From Gemmatimonadota bacterium (GTDB lineage Bacteria > Gemmatimonadota > Gemmatimonadetes > Palauibacterales > Palauibacteraceae): a stretch of DNA of 64,000 nt. This document shows, in pieces, positions 58,633-64,000 of this stretch. The DNA lies in NCBI GenBank assembly GCA_022825725.1, contig JAJDWE010000061.1, forward strand, positions 1 to 64,000. The letters are read 5' to 3'. Within the stretch, counting starts at the first letter, position 1; every line of letters starts with the position of its first letter. The notes under the pieces are model-generated. The model saw only the letters and a program-made list of their open reading frames with translations, was not told where the DNA came from and made no database searches. The position numbers and the translations under genes are program-made.

Positions 58633-60551
58633 CGGTCGGGCCGCCTTTCCGAAAAGCCGATGTCGTCCACGACGACGGTGCCGGCCGCCGTGCGGTCGAA
58701 GAGGAGGCGGATCTCCCGGGGCGTGGCCGGATCGAACGAGGGATTGGCTTCGACGAAGTCCGCGAGCGGGAGGGAGAAGGACTGGAGCACGAGTTCCCAC
58801 TGATTGTCGAAGGACTCCGCATCGTTGCGGCGCCGCACGACGGTCTCCAGGGGTCGGCGGATGGGCCCGTAGTCCGATAGCCGCACGCTCACGGATTCGC
58901 CGTTCGCGTCCGTGACCACGACGGACAGGTCCACCGGCTCATCGTCTTCGTCGCGAACCTCATCCCGGCTGTCCTCGGCCGCGTCTTCCGCAGCGGGAGG
59001 CGCACCCGCGTCCGCGTCGTCGTCCCCGGGCCTTCGCGGCCCCGGGCGGCCCTCCACGGCCCCAAGCTGCAGATCCAGATGGGAGGCGGCGCTCAGGCCC
59101 CACGCCGACCCCAGCCCGTCCGGCAACCCGATGGCGTAGCTCGCGGCTGTCCCCACCGCGTCCTCGTCACCGGCGACCCGGTTGTTCCAGCCCAGCCAGA
59201 GCGCGTTGTTGTCCTGGGAACTCGAGGTCGTGGGCCGGTTCCGCGAGCGGAGGTCGAGGAGGTTCTCCCGCCACGTCCCGAGCGAATCTCCCTCCAGCGT
59301 CACCCCTGGCGCCGTGCCGGTGGTGAGGTCGATGTCCTCTTCGAACGACGCGAGCGGCCGGAAGCCGCTCGACTCGAACTGCGTGATGTACATCGTCTCG
59401 GGCAGCCAGCCTCCGATCACGCGATGGTCCCGGAACATCGGCATGTAGTCCGGACTGTCGCGCAGCGTCGTCTCAAGGAAGGCTGAAATATAGATCTCTC
59501 CGAACTCCCGCTGCGCTTCACCGTCTATGAGCCCCCGCAGGTCGAGGCGCCGGGCGCTGCGCGGGCCATTGTCCTTGTTCCCCCAGACGGTATTCCATTG
59601 TCCGTGGTTTGCCCGATACATGTAAATCGCGGTCTTGAAGTAGTCGCCATTATCGGTGAACGACAGACGATTATAGAGGCGCAGGCCGTGGAAGCTCGTG
59701 ACATCGCCGTCGTGCGAGCCGTGGAAGACCATGTAGTTGACGTTCTCGACGGGCACGAAGCGTCCTGTTGGAAGGTACTGTCCGTCGACGGGCGCGATGG
59801 CGATGATCGCGCGGATCCCGTGGTTGAAGTCGAACTCCAGCGAAGCGTCGTCCGGATACCGTGACAGCCGGTTGAAGGCTGCCGCGTGCCCGACCGCTTC
59901 GCCCCCGCGGGAATGGCCGATGAGGGCGATGCGGTCGAAGTCGATCTTCCCGTGGAACGGGGTGGCTTCGTCCGCCGCGAATTCCTTGAAGGCGTCGATG
60001 TGCTTGAGGAGGAACCAGCCCCGCCCGTCGTTCTCGTTGCGGATGCCGCCGTTGATGAAATTCATGTCGACGGAGGCGAACACGTAGCCGCGGCTGGCGA
60101 GCAACTCGCCGAGATAGCCGTACCCCGGGTCCGAGAAATCCTTCATGTCGTGGTTCCCGTGGACGATGAGGACCAGCGGGAAGGGACCCTCGCCCTCGGG
60201 ATACCAGGCGCGTCCGTTGATGGGGAATTCCTTCGGCGTGAAGCCCCAGTAGCCGTTCCGCTCGCCCGCGGACGCGCCGAGAGAGACGAGCTTCGAGGCG
60301 TCCACCGTCTCCGTCACGATCGACACCGAGTCGCGGTACTCGGGCCGGCGCCTGTCCGTGCCGCTCCCGTAGTAGAGCCGTCCCACCTCGTAGGGGCCGG
60401 GCGTCGCCGGGTGCTCCGCCTGCAGCCGCTGCTCGGACAGGACCGTGGCGTGGTCCGAGGGTGTGAGCCGGAGCGGCCCGTAGCACCCTGCGACCGCGAC
60501 CGCGGTGGTCGCCAGGATGCCGGCCACCGCGGGATATCGTTGCGTCTTCAA
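58629..60551 (-). CDS. alpha/beta-hydrolase lipoprotein with C-terminal extension
   Basis: 640 residues. TTG 60551 gives a lipoprotein signal (MKTQRYPAVAGILATTAVAV, lipobox AVAGC); no ATG or GTG serves as well. The hydrolase core (about 100-340) has FPLVLIVHGNHD, the nucleophile elbow GHSRGG and a late Asp/His region (MVFHGSHDGDV, RANHGQWNT). The C-terminal part (about 400-640) is a beta-rich domain with an acidic Asp/Glu-rich linker (PGDDDADAGAPPAAEDAAED). It may be a PET-hydrolase/chlorophyllase-like esterase or lipase. It is coupled to the FAD oxidase upstream (TTGA overlap) and SRPBCC gene downstream. Confidence 0.82.
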   Translation of the reverse strand: MKTQRYPAVAGILATTAVAVAGCYGPLRLTPSDHATVLSEQRLQAEHPATPGPYEVGRLYYGSGTDRRRPEYRDSVSIVTETVDASKLVSLGASAGERNGYWGFTPKEFPINGRAWYPEGEGPFPLVLIVHGNHDMKDFSDPGYGYLGELLASRGYVFASVDMNFINGGIRNENDGRGWFLLKHIDAFKEFAADEATPFHGKIDFDRIALIGHSRGGEAVGHAAAFNRLSRYPDDASLEFDFNHGIRAIIAIAPVDGQYLPTGRFVPVENVNYMVFHGSHDGDVTSFHGLRLYNRLSFTDNGDYFKTAIYMYRANHGQWNTVWGNKDNGPRSARRLDLRGLIDGEAQREFGEIYISAFLETTLRDSPDYMPMFRDHRVIGGWLPETMYITQFESSGFRPLASFEEDIDLTTGTAPGVTLEGDSLGTWRENLLDLRSRNRPTTSSSQDNNALWLGWNNRVAGDEDAVGTAASYAIGLPDGLGSAWGLSAASHLDLQLGAVEGRPGPRRPGDDDADAGAPPAAEDAAEDSRDEVRDEDDEPVDLSVVVTDANGESVSVRLSDYGPIRRPLETVVRRRNDAESFDNQWELVLQSFSLPLADFVEANPSFDPATPREIRLLFDRTAAGTVVVDDIGFSERRPDR

Positions 60552-61900
60552 CCTCCGAGATCCTCCGCTTCCGGGTCCATTTCCCGCTCTCGCTGCCCGC
60601 CTTCCGCCGCCTCCATCGAGAAGCGGAACTGCTCCGCGAGTTCGGGGTCGTCCTCGATCTCCAGGACGCGTTTGGCGATGTACTCGCCGAGCACCGGCCC
60701 CTGCTTGAACGACTCGGCCGTCCCGAGGCCGGCGAGCCACACGTTGTCGAAGTCCGGGTGCTTGTCGATGAGGAAGTTGCGGCTCGGACCGAAGCAGTAG
60801 TGGCAGGCGCGCGTCTCGTTGATCGCCGCGCCGACCATGTCGGGGAAGTACCGCTCGAGGATCTCGCGGGGTCGCTCGTGGGCCTCGGGCGGCACCCAGC
60901 GGTCGCTGGTGTCGGGATCGTCACCCTGCTGCCCGCCGACCCGCACGCGGAAGCCGCGGTGGTCCGGGCCGAGCGCGGGCCAGCCCGTACACCCCGGCAC
61001 GCCGTAGCTCGGCATGTTGGGGAACATGAAGCGCTGATCCGGGACCGCGAAGTAGAACACGTTGCCGACCGGGATGCGGACGCGGTCCCCGATGAGTTCG
61101 GGGAACGTCTTCCCGATCCAGGGGCCGACCGCGAACACGAACGTGGACGCCGCCAGCGACTCGTCCCCTCCGAGGGTGACGTCGTTCAGCCGGCGACCGT
61201 CCGATCCCCCGAGCGCCGCGCGCGCGATCCGGATCTCGCCGCCCTCCATCTCGAACCGCTTCGCCACGGATTCGATCGCCCGCCGCGCCCGCACGACCCC
61301 CGCGTTGGGTTCGTGGAGCCCGAGAGACACCCCCTCCTCCGTCCGGATCCAGGGCCAGCGGTAGTGGATCTCTTCCACGTCGAGCAGTTCGTAGTCGACG
61401 CCGAGCCGGTCCCACTGGGCCATCGTGTCTTCGAGATAGGGGACCATCTCCTCGCGCAGGATGAGATCGCCCGTCTGATAGAAGACACGCGGCAGCAGGA
61501 GTTCCTGTCCCTCTTCGTCCCACTGGATCCAGCGGCGGATGGCCTCGTTGGCCCAGCGGTTCCAGACGAAGCCCTCGGGACGCCCCCCGTAGGAGGAACG
61601 GACGCCGCGCGTTTCCCCGCCCGAGGTGGAACGCGAGTTGCCGGGTCCGTAGGCGTCGAGAACGGTGACGGAGACGCCGAGCCGCTGGAGGTTGAGCGCC
61701 GTCCAGATGCCGAAGTTGCCCGCTCCGATGACGACGACGTCGGGCGCCTGGCCGGCGCGCCTGCGGAGGGGTGTGGCGCGCGGCTGGGGGACGCTGCCTG
61801 CGAAGATGGACCCGCCCGACAGCGGCGGGACGGCGCCGAGCGAGACGCCCGCCGCTCCGGCCGTCGCGCTCTTCAGAAACTCCCGTCGATCGATCGCCAA
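60548..61900 (-). CDS. Tat-exported DAO-family FAD oxidoreductase (sarcosine-oxidase-like)
   Basis: 450 residues. A twin-arginine signal (DRREFLKSATAGAAGVSL) precedes the FAD Rossmann motif VVVIGAGNFGIWTALNL. SGGETRGVRSSYG follows the expected flavin-binding order. ETRACHYCFGPSRNFLIDKH aligns with the MSOX segment that holds the covalent-flavin Cys (CMYTNTPD); here Cys is kept but TPD is replaced. The expected product is an imine or aldehyde plus H2O2 in the periplasm. Substrate (N-methyl amino acid or other amine) is unknown. It is the first gene of a three-gene coupled set. Confidence 0.87.
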   Translation of the reverse strand: MAIDRREFLKSATAGAAGVSLGAVPPLSGGSIFAGSVPQPRATPLRRRAGQAPDVVVIGAGNFGIWTALNLQRLGVSVTVLDAYGPGNSRSTSGGETRGVRSSYGGRPEGFVWNRWANEAIRRWIQWDEEGQELLLPRVFYQTGDLILREEMVPYLEDTMAQWDRLGVDYELLDVEEIHYRWPWIRTEEGVSLGLHEPNAGVVRARRAIESVAKRFEMEGGEIRIARAALGGSDGRRLNDVTLGGDESLAASTFVFAVGPWIGKTFPELIGDRVRIPVGNVFYFAVPDQRFMFPNMPSYGVPGCTGWPALGPDHRGFRVRVGGQQGDDPDTSDRWVPPEAHERPREILERYFPDMVGAAINETRACHYCFGPSRNFLIDKHPDFDNVWLAGLGTAESFKQGPVLGEYIAKRVLEIEDDPELAEQFRFSMEAAEGGQREREMDPEAEDLGG

Positions 61901-61991
61901 GTGGAGCGTCCCCCTCTGGAGCGAGTCAGTGCGGCGTCAAAGCTGTCCCGCGCGTCACGCGCCGTGCAAGCGCGGCGGCGCGATCCCTCGT

Positions 61992-62020
61992 CCTGTAACA
62001 ACAGGGCCGCCGCTTGCGGC
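61992..62020 (-). terminator. possible hairpin terminator of aminopeptidase gene
   Basis: Just 3-prime of the M1 aminopeptidase (reading leftward) are two compact hairpins: GCCGC/GCGGC (62009-62020, 2-nt loop) and CCTGT/ACAGG (61992-62005, 4-nt loop). No T-tract follows, so intrinsic termination is uncertain. The 126-bp spacer (61901-62026) holds no gene. Confidence 0.35.
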
Positions 62021-62026
62021 GCTGCG

Positions 62027-63769
62027 CTAACGGCGCTCGAACGCCGCGTCCATGAGAAGCCACGTGTTCGGGTCGAAGACGACATCCAGCGGCTCGGCAG
62101 GAACGGGGATCGTGAACCGACCCTCCCGCCCCTCGACGTCGATCACTTCGAATCGAGGCGGCCGGGTGGCCCCGTGCACCCCGCCCTCGAGCGGACCATC
62201 GGGCGGAAGGTGGATCGCGATCTCCACCGGCATGCGGAACGTGTAGCGTTCGTCCTGTGTTTGCCGGAGGTCGACGTGAATCGCCCCCGCCGCCGCGTCG
62301 TAGCTCCAGCCGCCCTCGTACTCCAGCCACCCGCCGCGGTAGAGCCACTGGTCGAAGAACGTCCGCAGGTCGAGCCCCGATGCCTCCTCCATCGCCCGCC
62401 GAAAATCCGCCGTCGTCGCGCTCCCGTCCCGGAACTCCCGGTAATACGCCTGGACTCCGGCCCAGAACGCGTCCTCCCCGACGACCCCGCGCAGCATGTG
62501 CAGCGTCCACGACCCCTTCTGGTACGTTCCCGGCCCGCTCGTCACGAGGCCCATGTCCGAGAGATTGTCGTGAACAACCCGATAGTCCGGGTTCACCGCC
62601 ATGAAGTCCCGGATCCGGTCGCGGCTCACCTTCAACCGCTCGATGAACTCGTCGCGCCCGTATTGATGTTCGATGAAGAGCAGCGTGAAGTACGTCGCGA
62701 ACCCTTCGCTCAGCCAGATGTCGTCCCAGTCATATTCGGTGACGGAATTTCCGAACCACTGATGCGCCACCTCGTGGATGATCACGTTCCGCCAGCGCAC
62801 GTCCCGTTCGCCCGTGACCGAGGCGTCGCCGTAGAAGATGGCGGTCGCCGCCTCCATTCCGCCCCCCACGCTGTTCGACTGCACGTTCGCCAGCTTCTCG
62901 TACGAGTAGGGGCCGACCATGTCCTCGTAGAACTCCATCGCCTGCTTCGTCGGCACCGCGAAATCGTGGAACCCGGCGTCGCGATCCTGGGCGTAGACCC
63001 ACGTCTGGATCGGGATGCCCCGGAAGAAGTCCACGGTCTGCACCGCGAACCGGGCGACCCCGAGTGAGTACAGCCACGTGGCGATCGGAACGGACTGCTT
63101 CCAGTGCGAGCGGCGCGTGCCGTCCAGGAGGTCGGTCTCCTCGATGAGCAGTCCGTTGGAGATGACCTGGTAGTGGGCCGGCGCCGTGACGATGAGTTCG
63201 CTCGTCGCCTTGTCGTACGGGTGGTCGATCGTCGGGAGCCAGTTCCGCGCCTTGTTGGGCCAGTTGTCGCTGAAAAAGGTGCGGTCGCCGTGCTTGTTCG
63301 GCCCGATGATGAGACCGGTGGCCGGGATCCCTTCATATGCGACCGTGATCCGGCGCCGCTCGCCGGCTTCCGTCGGCGTCGCGAGCGAGATGTAGAGCGC
63401 GTTGTCCCGGTGCTCGAACTCCAGCGGACCGTCGGCCCCCGTTACGGCCTGTACCCGCATGCCGGTCCCCTCGGGATTCTCTTCGATCAGATCCAGCCGC
63501 ACCTCCTCGATCCCCGCCTCCAGGAATCGGAGATCGATCGTCGCCTCGCCCGAGATCACGTCCGTCTCGTCGGAGAGCGTGAGCGCGAAGGCGTAATTCA
63601 GAGCGTCGATGGCCGGGTTCTTCGGATACGTGTCCATCGCACGCTCCGATGGCGGCGCCCGGGACGGCTCCGGCCCGGTTCGGCCCGGTTCCGGAGTCGG
63701 GCGCGATCCGTCGTGCGTCGAACCCAGCGTGAGCGATGAGACGAGCAGCAGCGGCAGAGCGTATTTCAT
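62027..63769 (-). CDS. exported M1-family aminopeptidase
   Basis: 580 residues; signal (MKYALPLLLVSSLTLGS) from ATG 63769 with GAGGTACC upstream. The zinc site is HEVAHQWFGNSV, followed after about 18 residues by the third ligand in WLSEGFATY. The exopeptidase signature is GGGMEAATA. It has the M1 N-terminal beta domain and a short C-terminal domain (total shorter than 850-residue PepN). It trims N-terminal amino acids from peptides in the periplasm. With the M24 enzymes it forms the window's third exported exopeptidase. A 145-bp divergent spacer leads to the last partial gene. Confidence 0.92.
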   Translation of the reverse strand: MKYALPLLLVSSLTLGSTHDGSRPTPEPGRTGPEPSRAPPSERAMDTYPKNPAIDALNYAFALTLSDETDVISGEATIDLRFLEAGIEEVRLDLIEENPEGTGMRVQAVTGADGPLEFEHRDNALYISLATPTEAGERRRITVAYEGIPATGLIIGPNKHGDRTFFSDNWPNKARNWLPTIDHPYDKATSELIVTAPAHYQVISNGLLIEETDLLDGTRRSHWKQSVPIATWLYSLGVARFAVQTVDFFRGIPIQTWVYAQDRDAGFHDFAVPTKQAMEFYEDMVGPYSYEKLANVQSNSVGGGMEAATAIFYGDASVTGERDVRWRNVIIHEVAHQWFGNSVTEYDWDDIWLSEGFATYFTLLFIEHQYGRDEFIERLKVSRDRIRDFMAVNPDYRVVHDNLSDMGLVTSGPGTYQKGSWTLHMLRGVVGEDAFWAGVQAYYREFRDGSATTADFRRAMEEASGLDLRTFFDQWLYRGGWLEYEGGWSYDAAAGAIHVDLRQTQDERYTFRMPVEIAIHLPPDGPLEGGVHGATRPPRFEVIDVEGREGRFTIPVPAEPLDVVFDPNTWLLMDAAFERR

Positions 63770-63914
63770 CGGTACCTCGCGAAAGTGGTTCTGCGTCCGT
63801 CCCCAACCTGCACCGGAGAGTCCTCTCCCCGCACGTCCCGTAATCCGACAACGATTGACGGGTTCCGGCGGGAGCACCGATTGTGGCCGGGAACCGAGAC
63901 GCGGAGGTGCCGGA

Positions 63915-64000
63915 ATGACTCGTCGATTCGCCGTTGTGCTGGTCGCTGGCTTCGCCTTTTCCTCGCCGTTCTCCCCGCACGTGGCAGGCCAGGAGACGAT
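63915..64000 (+). CDS. start of an exported protein (cut by window end)
   Basis: The first 28 residues are visible: ATG 63915, preceded by GGAGG about 8 nt upstream, then RRFAVVLVAGFAFSS with a likely signal cleavage after VAGQ. Nothing of the mature protein is in the window, so its role cannot be stated. Confidence 0.6.
   Translation, partial: MTRRFAVVLVAGFAFSSPFSPHVAGQET

Overview
The window is about 64 kb of uniformly GC-rich DNA from a Gram-negative bacterium. Outer-membrane barrels, TolC/RND efflux systems, lipoproteins and Tat-exported enzymes are all present. The mix of secreted M24 and M1 peptidases, secreted amidohydrolase, 6-bladed beta-propeller, DUF1684 lipoprotein, LACTB-like serine hydrolase and NSS, NCS2 and Tsx transporters resembles uncultured Gemmatimonadota, possibly marine or host-associated. 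That assignment is inferred from gene content; no rRNA is present to test it. Genes are densely packed, no gene-free stretch exceeds 300 bp, and many neighbours overlap by 4 bp (ATGA, GTGA or TTGA). The only RNA gene is one tRNA-Ala(TGC). No prophage, insertion sequence or CRISPR array was seen.

Layout. 0.2-3.2 kb: coupled aldehyde dehydrogenase and methylmalonate-semialdehyde dehydrogenase (mmsA). 3.2-3.9 kb: Phd/PIN toxin-antitoxin pair. 4.0-9.9 kb: two tandem, nearly identical lipoproteins with an N,N-dimethylformamidase-beta-like fold, behind a Tat-exported metallophosphoesterase. 10.2-14.0 kb: small membrane protein, flippase-like membrane protein and two GT4 glycosyltransferases, probably a glycolipid or envelope-glycan set. 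14.1-16.5 kb: sodium symporter divergent from an adenine-deaminase-type enzyme. 16.6-22.9 kb: AddB/AddA-like helicase-nuclease for double-strand-break repair. 23.0-26.6 kb: NCS2 purine permease, Tsx-like outer-membrane channel and exported Xaa-Pro peptidase. 26.6-29.0 kb: Fic protein divergent from a DUF1684 lipoprotein across an AT-rich repeat region. 29.1-31.3 kb: GMC oxidoreductase with a Tat-exported small subunit.

31.5-37.8 kb: tRNA-Ala, outer-membrane barrel, DUF4143 ATPase preceded by three 15-bp iterons at exact 23-bp spacing, serine hydrolase, beta-propeller, SRPBCC protein and DUF2461 protein. 37.8-43.9 kb: Cus-type copper/silver efflux operon (small His-rich protein, TolC-like, adaptor, RND pump with all three substrate methionines). 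44.0-52.5 kb: membrane-fused spermidine-synthase-like protein, amidohydrolase, MpaB-family oxygenase whose reading frame extends upstream of any ordinary start codon, and an orphan RND transporter; the last two diverge over a tandem 22-bp repeat. 52.5-58.0 kb: squalene/phytoene synthase-like enzyme, secreted M24 peptidase, RHH/PIN toxin-antitoxin pair, aspartate-type aminotransferase and an outer-membrane barrel. 58.0-64.0 kb: translationally coupled Tat FAD oxidase, hydrolase lipoprotein and SRPBCC protein, an M1 aminopeptidase, and the start of one more exported protein.

The genes suggest a heterotroph that degrades peptides outside the cytoplasm and imports nucleobases, peptides and amino acids. 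Deamination, transamination and the mmsA step feed central metabolism, and the cell defends itself against copper. The least explained signals are the iteron-controlled DUF4143 ATPase, the duplicated dimethylformamidase-like lipoproteins, the AT-rich repeats between Fic and DUF1684, and the MpaB gene lacking a canonical start.
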